Shown here piece by piece: positions 9,320-19,998 of a stretch of DNA of 39,316 nucleotides. The DNA is taken from contig JAUCBJ010000651.1 of NCBI GenBank assembly GCA_032718475.1, positions 1-39,316 of the forward strand, written 5' to 3'. How positions within the stretch are numbered: the first letter of the stretch is position 1; every line of letters starts with the position of its first letter. Below the pieces are notes generated by a model, which searched no databases, had not been told where the DNA came from, and saw only the letters and a list, made by a program, of their open reading frames with translations. Source of the stretch: Nemertoderma westbladi. Taxonomy: Eukaryota > Xenacoelomorpha > Nemertodermatida > Nemertodermatidae. The translations under genes were made by a program, and so were the position numbers.

Positions 9320-9440
9320 CCGGTACTCAAACAACTCCCCATCAAAGCCACCGCCTCTGTCTGTTGCAGTGTCGTTGGCGACCTCGACTTTTGGTATCGC
9401 TACTGAGCTAGCGCTGCGGGCAAACTGGACTAACCGATGA
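9320..9440 (+). repeat. Dispersed repeat R2, right part
   Basis: This continues the R2 repeat interrupted at 6719. It matches 17333-17420, including CAAACAACTC, CGCCTCTGTCTGTTG, TTTYGGTATCGCT and CGGGCAAACTGGACTAACCG. The copy at 17210-17440 has no LINE and serves as a related empty site. Confidence 0.7.
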
Positions 9441-10404
9441 GCGAGACCCGAGGATTGAAGAATGCATCGAGTTTTTGAGTAGTTTGACTGTGGACTACTA
9501 TGACATCGATGCCAAGCTGCCAATGCGAAAGTTTTTTTTAAGTAAAAGTTTGGTTAAATTTTCTTAATAATTTATTTAAATTTCTTAAGTACCGATTTTG
9601 GGATAGAATTGCTCAATTTTAATCTGTATCTAATAACTGAGCCTCGTCCTGCGCGATGGCCCCACGAACCTGTGAATATTAACAATAGAATGAATCTCCA
9701 ATTGGGACTTTTTTAATTAACTCGAGACTAGAAATTGAATATTCTTTAGTACTGGTTAAAATTGAAATGATCTTGTATTGTGAAATGTAATTATATTTGG
9801 TGGATACAAAATTAAAAATAGTACATAGATATTTTTTTTTAGTGGAAATCAAATTATAATTAGTGGGGAATAATAATTATCTTTAGTGATAGAATAATTG
9901 TTTTTATTGAAGGAAAAATATAGTGGACGAATGATTATTTTTAGTGGAAATAAATTTGTTGTGTTAATATATTACACTTTATTTGAAATACCGATTTACC
10001 CTTCAATCTCCAATAATTCAGTCTCTCGTCTCTAGGATCTAAGTTTATGTCTAGGATTAATATTAGTGCCAAATATCTAAGTTCGTGCTTATTATGTAAA
10101 AATTGTAAGTCCGTGCATACGTATCCAATTTAGTAAGTAGTACATCGTTCATAAAAGAATCTACGTTCATTAAATGCCAGATTTTATGTTTGTCAGAGAT
10201 TGTATGAGGTTGTTTCAGATTTTGTCATGTTGTTTCGGGCTTGTTTCAGTTTGTCTTATGTTTTAGTATTAACTTCTTCATATGTACTGATCTTGTGGGT
10301 ACATCTCGTAAGACAGTGAGTGATCTCTGCCCAAGATGATACCGACAAAAGCCCACTTCCAGATACAGTAGTCGAAATTGTAACTATCTGTAACTGTAAT
10401 CTAA
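9441..10404. other. Intergenic, 3' flank of the P450 gene
   Basis: AT-rich, with several TTAGTGGAAAT-type words between 9780 and 9960. On the minus strand, AATAAA hexamers at about 9978-9983 and 9903-9908 could serve as polyadenylation signals for the P450, but both lie over 400 bases past its stop. No other gene is seen. Confidence 0.4.
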
Positions 10405-11946
10405 TTACTCTTCTGTGCCACATTTACGACGCAATGTGCCAACGGCCCCCCATTTCGGGCGTATTGTACCTGTATCAATCACATGTATTAACCTTGTTAT
10501 CTCAGAATATTGGCCATTGTCCATCTGAAATTCGAAGGGTTGCCTGAACAATGTGACAATAATAGCAACAGCCTCAACCATTGCAAATTTCTGGCCGATG
10601 CAACACCGTGGTCCTTTTGAGAACGGGAAATATGCGTTGTAATTAACAGATGTTTTGTTCTTTTCTGCGAAGCGATCTGGTATGAATTCCAGAGGAGCAG
10701 TGAAATACTTTTCCATTCGACACATCACGTAAGTCGAGCACATGATCGTGCTATTCTGGGGCACTGTAAACCCACTAATAATACTGTTTTTATTTACTAC
10801 CTGTCTAACCGTGCCTTGAGCTGTAGAGTACAATCTTAAACTCTCTTTTAATACCTGATTGATATAGGTAAACTTAGGAATATCTTTGTAAGTAATAACC
10901 TTATCACTGTCAGGTAAAACTTGATTAATCTCTTCCAAAATGCTGGCCTTGACAACATCGTTATGCTGTATCTCCATCATGGCGAAAGCTACTAGATTCG
11001 AAGTAGTTTCCTGACCCGCAACTAGGATTGTGCAAAGTTCGTCCACTAAATCTTCTACTTCAAATTCTTGGCTATATTTAGCAGGCCCATCAAGTATACC
11101 TTGTAGAAGATCCCATTCTACTCCTTCCTCGCTCTCATTTGCTTGTTGTCTCTCACAAATACATTCCCTAATCAAATTTCTGAGCGTTTCGATATCTTGT
11201 TTGATTGTCTTTTTCATAGGATGGAATGGATTGTATTTAAAAAATGTGTCGCGTAAACTGAGAGGCAAAGTTTCTAATATTTTCATCGTGGCTGTCGTAT
11301 ACGGATTGTTTGGCTGCGCTAGTGAATTCATATCAATACCGAAAGTAATTTTAGCTATAATATCTAAATTTGTTAGATTGATTTCGTGCAGAAGATTAAT
11401 TTTGCACCCCGTGTTGACCAAGTGTTGAAGTTTATTACAGAGCACCTCCATGTACTGATTAACAACTGGCACTAATTTCAATAACATTTTTTGTCCGAAG
11501 GCTGGATCGATTAATAACCTGCGTTTGTGCCAAGGTTCGTAGTCTTTTATAGTAAGAAGCCCATTGCCGAGGAAACGATTGCCAGCTATGTAAGAGATCC
11601 CGCTGTAAAATTCTTGCGGTTTGCAGTAAGCATGTTTCGACATCAACATATCCTTTACACCTTTATCGTCGAGACAAATGAGCAATGGTTTCCAGGCCAA
11701 CCAGATAACAAACATGTTTTGATATCTCTCGCTACTAGTAGCAAACTTTAGTAAAATATCCTGGAATACGTAACCTTGGCGTACAAGTCGTACAATAGTT
11801 AATAAATTCCCGAGGAGGAAGTTATCTCTTTGAGGGCATGGAATGTGATCATACATGCGATGTGTACTCCAAATGTACGCGGCTAGTATTAAGGAAAGAG
11901 TTAGAAAAACAAATAAAATTAATATTCCGTAATAAATGGCTAACAT
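10405..11946 (-). CDS. CYP46-like cytochrome P450 monooxygenase
   Basis: Uninterrupted 513-codon frame on the minus strand, close to the usual P450 length of about 500. Residues 2-26 form a hydrophobic membrane anchor, as in microsomal P450s. Further motifs are WHKRR (C-helix, 139-143), AGQETT (I-helix oxygen-activation motif, 310-315), ESLR (K-helix ExxR, 368-371), PDRF (423-426) and FSKGPRCCIG (442-451), whose Cys449 would ligate the heme. The overall pattern, such as YEPWHKRR, STYVMCRM and YFPFSKGPRCCIGQ, most resembles CYP46, the cholesterol 24-hydroxylase family. An endoplasmic-reticulum sterol or lipid hydroxylase using NADPH-P450 reductase is therefore likely; the substrate is unknown. 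The frame is open 39 codons further up to an ATG at 12063, but I choose Met at 11946 because it directly precedes the anchor. The coding region has no intron. Confidence 0.92.
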   Translation of the reverse strand: MLAIYYGILILFVFLTLSLILAAYIWSTHRMYDHIPCPQRDNFLLGNLLTIVRLVRQGYVFQDILLKFATSSERYQNMFVIWLAWKPLLICLDDKGVKDMLMSKHAYCKPQEFYSGISYIAGNRFLGNGLLTIKDYEPWHKRRLLIDPAFGQKMLLKLVPVVNQYMEVLCNKLQHLVNTGCKINLLHEINLTNLDIIAKITFGIDMNSLAQPNNPYTTATMKILETLPLSLRDTFFKYNPFHPMKKTIKQDIETLRNLIRECICERQQANESEEGVEWDLLQGILDGPAKYSQEFEVEDLVDELCTILVAGQETTSNLVAFAMMEIQHNDVVKASILEEINQVLPDSDKVITYKDIPKFTYINQVLKESLRLYSTAQGTVRQVVNKNSIISGFTVPQNSTIMCSTYVMCRMEKYFTAPLEFIPDRFAEKNKTSVNYNAYFPFSKGPRCCIGQKFAMVEAVAIIVTLFRQPFEFQMDNGQYSEITRLIHVIDTGTIRPKWGAVGTLRRKCGTEE

Positions 11947-12750
11947 TGTTCTTTGTAATTTATGGATTGATTTGAAATTTAAAAAGATTTTATTTATGTT
12001 AACCATAAATGTTATTGTATTTCCGTATCCATTGATTTTAATTACAAATCGATGAGTCACCATGAGTCACGATGAGTAAGCTTCACCATTAATCCCTGTT
12101 GCTCCCGCGTAACCTAGAAAATATTTAAAAATTAAGTGCATTATAACATTTATAACATATATAACATTAAATAACATACAAAATAAATAACAAATATTAA
12201 ATATTGCAAAATTAAACGGATAATAACATCAATATACCACTGGAATTGAAAAATATATACAACAAATAAAAGAAAAAGACTGAACGTTGCCTTCATTGAT
12301 GACATGTGCTCGGGTGGGCATTGGAAACAGGTTCTCAGTGATTTAATCACCTTTAGGGTGGCTCGTGAGGAGATTATCCTTGTTCTCAATGAGAACAAGT
12401 GTGAGATCTCTCTGTTGAGAGGTACCATGAAATAATTACTGCTTTCGGAGATACCTGCCTGAAGTTCTTGTTCTTCTTCAGGGTTAAAGCTTGTCACATT
12501 ACTTGAGGTGTGTAGTCAAATTTTGGAGCCTTTGCAGGGTTCAAATTAAATCGAAACTCACTTCTCCAGGATTAAAATAATATAGGAAATTTACAGTATA
12601 ACCCTAATTATTTGCCACAACAAATAATTCCACCGAAACTAATATTATTCATACCCGGGCTAGTTGAAGAGTAACTTATTCGGAACACTACCGATAAACA
12701 GATGACTGATGGAAAGTCTAACCCTGTCAGTGGTGGAAATCCTAGGGGGG

Positions 12751-12751
<1 letters not shown>
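11947..12751. other. 5' flank of the P450 gene; no clear gene
   Basis: AT-rich upstream region. A minus-strand frame at 12150-12497 (115 codons) has a hydrophobic end but no recognisable domain. Its CTGAAGAAGAACAAGAACTT-type start resembles tail sequences of retroelements more than an exon. No promoter motif stands out. Confidence 0.4.

Positions 12752-12782
<31 letters not shown>
12752..12782. repeat. Poly(C) tract
   Basis: About 31 consecutive C follow a CCTAGGGGGGA word. Its length is probably polymorphic and prone to sequencing error. Confidence 0.9.
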
Positions 12783-12785
<3 letters not shown>

Positions 12786-13952
12786 CCCCACTTTTTAGAA
12801 TCGGTGATAATGTCCCCCTCCACAATTAGTAAATAGGTTTTTCATTCAGTCCTGATTCCACTGGCGGTCTCATTGATCCATTATCGGTTAAAAATAATCA
12901 TAGCGGTAGTTACATAAAACTCGGCAACGTTGGTTTATTGCCTCTATGTCTACTCGCCTCCGTAAGCAGGGCCTGATTACCGCCTAGGCTAACAAGGCCA
13001 TGGCCTCGGCCTCGGGGCCACATTGTAAAATGGGACCTCCAAAAATTAAAGAATGTATTTTTTATTGTATTTTTTGTATAATAATGACATTCAAATAGTA
13101 AAATTATTTGGATATGTCTTCATCGCTATTAATGCGATTTCAAGTTTGCAAGCAGCTTTCTCATATCTTTTCGATAATTTCAATCGAATAACTCAATAAG
13201 GCCCTCTTCACCAAAAAAGCTCCCAAGGTCCAGATATAAATGAATAAAATTGGTAAATGGTTGTATATAAATGCTACATATATGCTGAAGTATATATATA
13301 TACATGCTGTATGTCACAGTATATATTTTTAGCTATGATAAAAAATTTCGTTGAATTTCAAACGAAATGATAAAAGGATTTGACAAAGTTATACTCGAAC
13401 AAAGAAAGAAGATATTTATCTAAATTAGCGGTAAACTTTGCATTTTTCTTAAACCCATTTAAATCGCAGAGAATGTATTTTTTCTCGAAAAACTATATTA
13501 ATTCTCGAAATCAGTTAATGAAATCAGTTGAAATTTGGAACAGAGCTTCAAATATATGCTTGTCTCTATGGCTATCAAGCAATTTTACCTAAAAATGCTT
13601 CACAGGGCCATTTGAGAGCGAAAAGGCCCCAAAACGGCCCTTTTTAGGCCTTTTTGTTTATAAAATGGCTACGGCTACAATAAATTTTTGCCATAATTGC
13701 TCGATAGCATTGGATGCAATCATGAATTAAACCGATTCACGAAATTTGAACTCAATAACAGCAATATTCAGATATTGTTACAAGAAGTAGGCCTACCCTT
13801 TTTGGCAAATAGGCCCTTTTGGCCGCTAAAGTGCCATCTTGGTGACTTTTTTTGTAAAGAAATTGGATTGGCCATTCCTAAACATTTCCACTCAATTTTA
13901 GGCTGCGGAAACATCACAATGTGAAGTTGTATTTGTGGTCGCTTCGCTACCA
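12783..13952. other. Unassigned intergenic sequence
   Basis: No gene is supported. A GGCC-rich patch (about 12985-13022) and another at 13600-13650 contain AGGCCATGGCC- and AAGGCCC-type words that look like transposon-end fragments. No matching inverted ends with target duplication could be found. Confidence 0.4.
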
Positions 13953-14041
13953 CCCCCCCCCCCCCCCCCCCCCCTTTAAATTCAAGTAAATAAAAAAGTT
14001 CATTCTCTTTCTGCACCCCCCCCCCCCCCCCCCCCCCCCCC
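13953..14041. repeat. Two poly(C) tracts (13953-13974 and 14016-14041)
   Basis: Runs of about 22 and 26 C flank a 41-bp AT-rich segment. A matching poly(G) run of 12 follows at 14227-14238. Glycine-rich minus-strand translations here are products of the homopolymers, not genes. Confidence 0.9.
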
Positions 14042-14340
14042 TCCAAAATACATATCACTGGCATATTATAACATTCTTTGCTACCCACGGGGCCCTGTAA
14101 CTGCTGTCAAACCAATCAAACAACAGTATAACAGAGATAGATAATCTGCCACCAGTAACGACAAAGAGATTCACCACTTTTAACTAAAGGAAGTTATCCA
14201 AATAATCACTGCAAACTGTTTGTTAAGGGGGGGGGGGGTAGTTGACTAATTCAGAAAAAAATACTTCAACTTTCTAAACTTCAAACTGTTTGTTAATACC
14301 TAATGTAGTTCAAAAGTTATGAGTGATCATGTTAGCCTTA

Positions 14341-14634
14341 CTCTTCGTGTCTGTGAAATCTGTCTGTCTGGGATTGTGTTTCTGACGATTTGTCTGTCAA
14401 AACTTAACAAAAGCATTCATTCTAGGTAAAAGTTATGTTATGGGGGTATTCCTGGTCGCTGATTTCATTCCAAACGTCAGTTTTCACTTTTAACAACAAT
14501 TATTACCTCTCTATGTCTGTCTCTACGATCTGTCAGTCAAAATAAAGGACATCATACCACCTAGCTAAAACTTATTTGTTGTGGTTTTTGGTCGCTGATT
14601 TTATTTCCGAAGTCAGTTTTAATTTTTAGTGATG
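14341..14634 (+). repeat. Diverged tandem duplication, unit about 170 bp
   Basis: Two successive segments share the order TGTCTGTCT, ACGATYTGTC, GTCAAAA, AAAGTTAT/AACTTAT, TGGTCGCTGATTT and the GTCAGTTTT word. The second copy ends directly at the outer edge of the T terminus at 14635. Confidence 0.55.
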
Positions 14635-14903
14635 TGGGGCGAGCCACGAAGTGAGTGAGCCTTAGCGTAGTGGTAACATTAATCAACCTGTGGGGCGAGC
14701 CACGAAGTGAGTGAGCCTTAGCGTAGGGGTAACATTAATCAACCTGTCGTTCTGTCGTTCTGTCGCTTTTTTTGCGGTATTCAATTTTGAACGTTCATAA
14801 CTCGATCAATCCTCAATGAAATGAAACCAAACTTGGTACACAAATAGTCTGTCAAAAGTTTAGAAATTTTCCAAGTTTAATTTGCTTGGGGCCTTCGTGC
14901 AGC
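14635..14903 (+). repeat. Left T terminus with duplicated 56-bp outer unit
   Basis: Units at 14635-14690 and 14691-14746 are almost identical. The rest runs through a TTCTGTCG tandem and the AAACTTGGTACACA word to CCTTCGTGCAGC. Related copies lie at 5993-6219 and 31877-32105; its inverted partner is 16518-16784. Confidence 0.85.
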
Positions 14904-15021
14904 CTCACCAGTGTAACTGTCTTGCAGTTATAATAAATTTATTTATCCAAAATTATAACGCTTGACATCAGCAGGTTGCTAGGAGAATAAATCAGCTGGG
15001 TTTCTAGCAAATTACGAAATT

Positions 15022-15808
15022 ACACGTTCGTGGGGCCTTCGCGCAGCACGAGGCCCAGTTATGAGATACAAATTAAAACTGAGCGACTGTATCACAAAAT
15101 CAGTATTTGAGAAATTTACCCACACCATCAATCAATTAAAGAAAGGGGTACAGTACGTGTTCAGCCCTTTTAATCTGCACCCCCCCCCCCCACCCTTCCT
15201 ACCCACCAATACATAACCGCGACATCTACCACCCACGGAAGGGTACCACGAACTTATTTCCAATCGCACGTTCAATATGCAAAGCCAGGTGGTTTATAGG
15301 AATATAATAAACGCAGTACTCGTTTTTATTATAAGCCTCGTTGCGTTCGTCCTGTTGTGTATTTAAATATATTTCTTAAACGCAGGCTAGGACGATCTTT
15401 ATAATAATAATAACTAGGGATGCGATCAATGTGTGAAGCCAGGTGCTTTATATAATAATATAGTCAACGTAGTCCTCGTCTTCTTTATAAGCCTCGTTGT
15501 GCTCGTCCTGTTTTGTATTTAAATATATTTCCTAAACGCAGACTGACGATCTTTATAACTACCGATGCTTTCAATAGGCGCAGCCAGGTATGGTTTTTAT
15601 AGGAATATAGTCTACGCAGTACTCGTCTTCATTATATGCCTCGTTGCGCTCGTCGCTCGTCCTGTGTTGTTATAAAATATTTTTCCTAAACGCAGACTGA
15701 CGACCTTTATACAGTTATAACTATGCGAAGTTTCGAAACTGTGCGAGTAACTGCTGATACATCTATGTGGAGATGTGTGATACAACGCCAACGCATCGTA
15801 TGCCGATG
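15022..15808 (+). repeat. S-block: header, poly(C), about 150-bp satellite monomers, tail
   Basis: The block starts ACACGTTCGTGGGGCC. It has a header with CCCAGTTATGAGATACAAAT, a poly(C) run at 15180-15190, and about three diverged monomers of 145-157 bp. Monomer words include AAGCCAGGT, ACGCAGTACTCGT, CTCGTTGCG and CGTCCTGTTTTGTATTTAAA. The tail runs from ATGCGAAGTTTCGAAACT to the small hairpin CATCG-TATGC-CGATG at its end (about 15794-15808). Further copies are at 31271-31876 and 35174-35886, with an inverted partial copy at 17590-17902. The order of unique header, simple repeat, tandem core and hairpin tail resembles satellite-carrying elements such as bivalve pearl or DINE-type Helitron derivatives. 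That link is inference. Confidence 0.75.
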
Positions 15809-16071
15809 TAGTAATATGGGTATTGAAATAATATTAAATCAATGTACACTCTTAAAGCTGCAGCGAAAAATTGTAGCTAATTTCCTTGGTTACATATAAA
15901 ATAATAAAATTATTTTTAAGAACATTAATTTTACTACTTTACAAAAATCCAATTAAAAAATAACCAGACAAATACATTGTGGAACAAACTATTTCAGATA
16001 TAAGCCTACACAACAGCCATGCCATGGATAGTATTTATGTTATTATATATGTCATTTACCTGAGATAGCAA

Positions 16072-16517
16072 TACAACATTTATAGTAGAGTCAATAGGAA
16101 TTGGAATACAGGAAGGATGGTGGGATGTGGGATTTAAAGAATGCTGTCTGGGCTGGAATAGCAATACTGGTTGCCTATTACAATTCCTCTCTGGTTATTC
16201 TACAGCCACAACTCCCAGCCAGCTAGCTCCACACCAGCAGAGACTTGACCAATAATGGGCAGGATTAAATTTGTACTCAATAATTGTGCCGTTTAATTAG
16301 GTTTAGATCACTTAAAGACACATTTATTAAAGCAAATCGCTTGAACTAATTAAAAACTATAATAGAATGGGGTATGTGGATTACATCTGTATAATTTTGA
16401 AGTATAATTATTAAAATCTTATACTGTAAAATAATTATTTTCCTTTAAAAGGCAGGTTGAAAATGGTGTTTTTACCGTAATCAACTTAATTAACTAATTA
16501 ACTGCTATTATCTTAGC
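16072..16517 (-). repeat. Segment R of the composite element
   Basis: Its reverse complement is found at 32106-32543, including GTAATTAAAGCGGCACAATT-like and AGTTCAAGTGATTTGCTTTA-like words. Part of it recurs at 21262-21445. It is non-coding. Confidence 0.75.
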
Positions 16518-16784
16518 TTCTCGAAGGCCACACGGAAATTCAACTTGGAAAATTTCTAAACTTTTGCCAAACAACATGTGTACCAAGTTTGGATAGATTT
16601 CATCGAAGATTGGCCGAGTTATTAACGTTTAAAATTGAACACTGCAAAAAAAGCGACAGAACGACAGAACGACAGGTTGATTAATGGTACCCCTACGCTA
16701 AGACTCACTCACTTCGTGGCTCGCCCCACAGGTTGATTAATGGTACCCCTATGCTAAGGCTCACTCACTTCGTGGCTCGCCCCA
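16518..16784 (-). repeat. Right T terminus (inverted)
   Basis: Inverted partner of 14635-14903. It also has the outer 56-bp unit in two tandem copies, ending CACTTCGTGGCTCGCCCCA at 16784. Confidence 0.85.
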
Positions 16785-17589
16785 CAGGCCTAATTCTGTA
16801 GGCCCAAATTAGCCATGCTATGCACTGCAGTGCGGACTCCGGAGTGCTGGACTGCGGTCCTGAATTAGATTAGAGGGTCTGTTGGCGCCGTACCGCCCTA
16901 CTATTGTCAGACTGTAGAACCAGACTGGTAGCAACTGCCAACTACAGAACTACCGGTACGGCAGTACATGCAGTACGGTACCGGTACTGAACTACGACAG
17001 CACTATGCCGCATTTCTACGCTCCTGTCAGCGACGGTAGAAAATGAATTTCTTCATTTGCGGTTTCTACTCTTGTTAATGGTTAAATATGTTAATTAAAG
17101 ACTATGTATTGGTACGACCGACGGCACCAGCAACTGGTATAATCAGATTTAGATATACATACCAATCTGCCAATACAACAATAGCAATAGGCCTACCCCA
17201 ACCAACCATCCATCGACTTGGCAACTGCAACAATGGAAGTTATGCGGACTAACCAGCTGACTGGCATTCTAAGATCAGGTACCCACTACCAGAGTCTACC
17301 CAGCTGCCCAGAAAAGTGTTGGAATTGAAATCAAACAACTCACCACCAAGGCCGCCTCTGTCTGTTGACCTTGACTTTCGGTATCGCTGCCGCTACGGGC
17401 AAACTGGACTAACCGTAACCGAGGATGAAATAATCCTGTTATTTAATCTCACTCTGCCATCATCCAGTGCCCGGCAGTGTTGAAATTGACACGCATTGTA
17501 CAAGCAGTAGGCCTATTGCTCCGAGTTTCTGGCTGGTCGGGTGCAACTACTGCATCTACATTGCCACACTATAACTCGGGCTCATGAAG
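16785..17589. other. Intergenic, contains an R2 repeat copy without LINE
   Basis: From 17210 to 17440 it matches the two halves of R2 that flank the LINE-A insertion (6540-6719 and 9320-9440). The part before it is rich in ACCGGTAC and GGACTGCGG-type words. No gene is seen. Confidence 0.55.
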
Positions 17590-17902
17590 AATGAGTGCTG
17601 CATAGACTATATTCCTATAAACCAAAACCATACCTGGCTTCGCCTATTGAACGCATTATAAAGATCGTCAGTCTTTGTTTAGGAAAGATTTTTAAATACA
17701 AAACAGGACGAGCACAACGAGACTTATAATGAAGACGAGTACTGCGTTGACTTTTATTATTATATAAACCACCTGGCTTCACATATTGAACGCATCCCTT
17801 GTTATTATTATTATAAAGATCATCAGCCTGCGTTTAAGAAATATATTTAAATACAAAACAGGACGAACTCAACGAGGCTTATAATGGAGACGAGTACTGC
17901 GT
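17590..17902 (-). repeat. S-block satellite monomers, inverted, truncated by LINE-B junction
   Basis: Two monomers lie on the minus strand (ACGCAGTACTCGTC, CAGGACGAG on plus, CCTGGCTTC on plus). The array meets LINE-B at 17902/17903 without any LINE 3' UTR or tail between them. Confidence 0.8.
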
Positions 17903-19925
17903 AATGCTTCCTTGTCTTACCCCATTACAGCAATAAAATTTATCGGACGTACAACCATTCCAGAAAACTTGCATAGATTGGTTGGCATACCAGAAAATAA
18001 TTATGCGTAAAATAAACAACGGAACATTACGTTCGAAAAGGCGTCTAAAAAGAAGACCATGATCTACTTTGTCGAACGCTTTGGAGGTGTCGAGAAAGCA
18101 GAGAAAAATATTAGAGCCATGCAACAAGTAGAAATTAATTAATTCCTTTAATGTATAAATACATGTTTCGGTTCCTACTGAGTCCTTGAAACCAAATTGG
18201 TTGTCAGAGGTACAGAGAAGGTGGTCAATGCGAGATAATATTAAAAATTCGTACAATTTACTTAAAACATTGGCGGTCGCAATGGGCCTATAATTAGACT
18301 TGTCCATGATGTCACCAGATTTATCCTTAACAATGGGCAGGATATTCGATGACAGCAAGGACAAAGGGATAAAACCATGAATATTACAGGTGCTAAAAAC
18401 AAAGATAAACAAATTAACAAATGATTACTGGCATATATGATGTGCTCCGCAACTAGCCCATCAGGGCCGGATGACTTATTGCACTTTAGGTGAGCGAGAC
18501 CGAGCCTCAATTCATCAATAGAAAATACCATATCTTTTGTGTAAACAATATCCTTTAAAGAACCCTTGATATCATCGTGTTGGGTGGGAGTAATCGAGTT
18601 GAACACACTACTGAAGTGATCGCCCCATGAGTTGGCAATATTCTGGGGACCAGATACATCATCGATTACAGGCGAGGGAGGAGCGGAAGAGGAGTTTTCC
18701 TTTCGAATGTTTTGCCAAAACTTAAAACAGACTTTATCCATAAGCGAATGAGCTAACTTGTCCGCGCGTAGCGTCGCCGCATTACGTTTGACTGCTCGTA
18801 AATGCCGTTTGAACTGAGAATGTGTGGAGCACATCTGGCGGAACACGGGACCTTCTCGAGGACTGCCCATTGAGCGCCAGTAGAGAAAACAAGAACGAGC
18901 TGCCTCGTGAAGCGTGCCGACCTCGTCATTCCAACCGGGAATGCCGCAAGGATGGGACGGAGAGGGAGAAGGTTTCCGAGTAGGAATCGTTGCCTCAGCA
19001 ATGGAGACTAAACCGTCAACAATAGTATCATAGAATGTGGAGATGCACTCCAGGTGACTAGAGGCGCCACAGTGAGGGTTAGTGCAGGAAACAGCATCGA
19101 GTGGAAATTCCAGTTGCGATAAAAACTTGTTGGAGGCCTCCCTGTAACGACCGAGGTTGTAAGGTGATGCTTTTTCCCACTGTGGTATGGGTCTGCGGGC
19201 CGCAGCGGGAATCTCGGAATTGTGAGAAACAACGGGGGGAGGCGAGCCACCGTCGATCACAACTGTAAGAGGTAAATGATCATCGAAGGTTAGTGAGTAG
19301 TTAACCGAAATATCCCGGATTGAACTAATCATGGACCCTGTGCAGACACAGTCTGAAGGTATCACTGGGTAGATAATTAAAGTCAGCAATGTGGAGACCG
19401 GAGTCAGAACAAACACTAGACAAGTCCTTGAAGAATAAGCGGGTTGGATCTGCATTGAAATCCCCTATAATGCACACTTTATTAGAGGGGGCCGTTTCGG
19501 ATATAGCAGCAATTCTACCCAGATAATCCAAATACTCATTATGGTTGTCGGAAGACTCGTAGGGAAGGTAAACATTCAGAACAATCACAGAAGAGCCATC
19601 CAGGCAGGAAATGGAAAGAACCATCATCCTTGGGTCTGAGCCTTTCAAGGATCCGGACGAAGGTTGAACCTAAAGATTTCCTCCACAACACCCCCGGGCC
19701 ACCAGAAGGCCTGCCGGATAAGATACCAGCCTCAAGGTCAGTAGGGGAGGAACCGAAACCAAAGTGGTAGGCAGATAACGAGTTCAACAAGTCCCGACTC
19801 TGTTTAGTAAGCTGGGTCTCTTGTAGAAGGATTATGTCACAATCTCGGGCCATTTCTTTGACTACAAATTGACTAGAGAGGGATCTAACCGAGTTACAAT
19901 TATAACTTCCGATTTTAATAGCCAT
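17903..19925 (-). pseudogene. LINE-B ORF2: endonuclease and partial reverse transcriptase
   Basis: It starts MAIKIGSYNCNSVRSL, an AP-endonuclease N-terminus. The catalytic motifs LLQET, IIGDFNADPT and FDDHLPL follow; the last stands where SDH is usual. The linker region ends with KSSGPDGL. RT then has NYRPIATANVLSKLYE, the QFGF motif and LDTSKAFDKVDH, with the first catalytic Asp, and ends at GVRQGS. Frame changes near 19640, 19340 and 18420 and the missing second half, including the YADD box, thumb and tail, make it a dead copy. It starts about 70 bases after the ORF1 stop. Confidence 0.88.
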
Positions 19926-19998
19926 GGTTAATAAATTTATAAGAGATAAACAAAGATGAGGGAAACAAGAAACAAAGTATTAGCAATGCATGCCACAG

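Larger units (their letters stand above)
14635..16784. mobile_element. Composite TIR element (T termini, S-block satellite inside)
   Basis: A 2150-bp element whose two ends are inverted copies of about 268 bp (14635-14903 and 16518-16784). Each terminus starts TGGGGCGAGCCACGAAGTGA, has its first 56 bp duplicated in tandem, then a TTCTGTCG-type short tandem, an ACTTGGTACAC word and TTTTCCAAGTT. Inside are an S-block with about 150-bp satellite monomers (15022-15808), a middle part seen once (15809-16071), and segment R (16072-16517). It has no coding capacity, so it is presumably non-autonomous. No clear target duplication is visible: the left flank ends GATG and the right flank begins CAGG. 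Confidence 0.75.

Noticed and set aside
12150-12497. 115-codon minus-strand frame upstream of the P450 as an extra exon
   Set aside because: No recognisable domain or clear splice signals. Its start resembles retroelement tail sequence, and the P450 already has its own start and anchor.
13768-14088. Glycine-rich minus-strand frame across poly(C)
   Set aside because: Glycine runs are translations of the homopolymers; the rest has no domain.
12967-14098. A hAT-like element with CAGGGCC...GGGCCCTG ends
   Set aside because: The ends look alike only over a few bases and the 8 bp on each side (TCCGTAAG and TAACTGCT) do not match.
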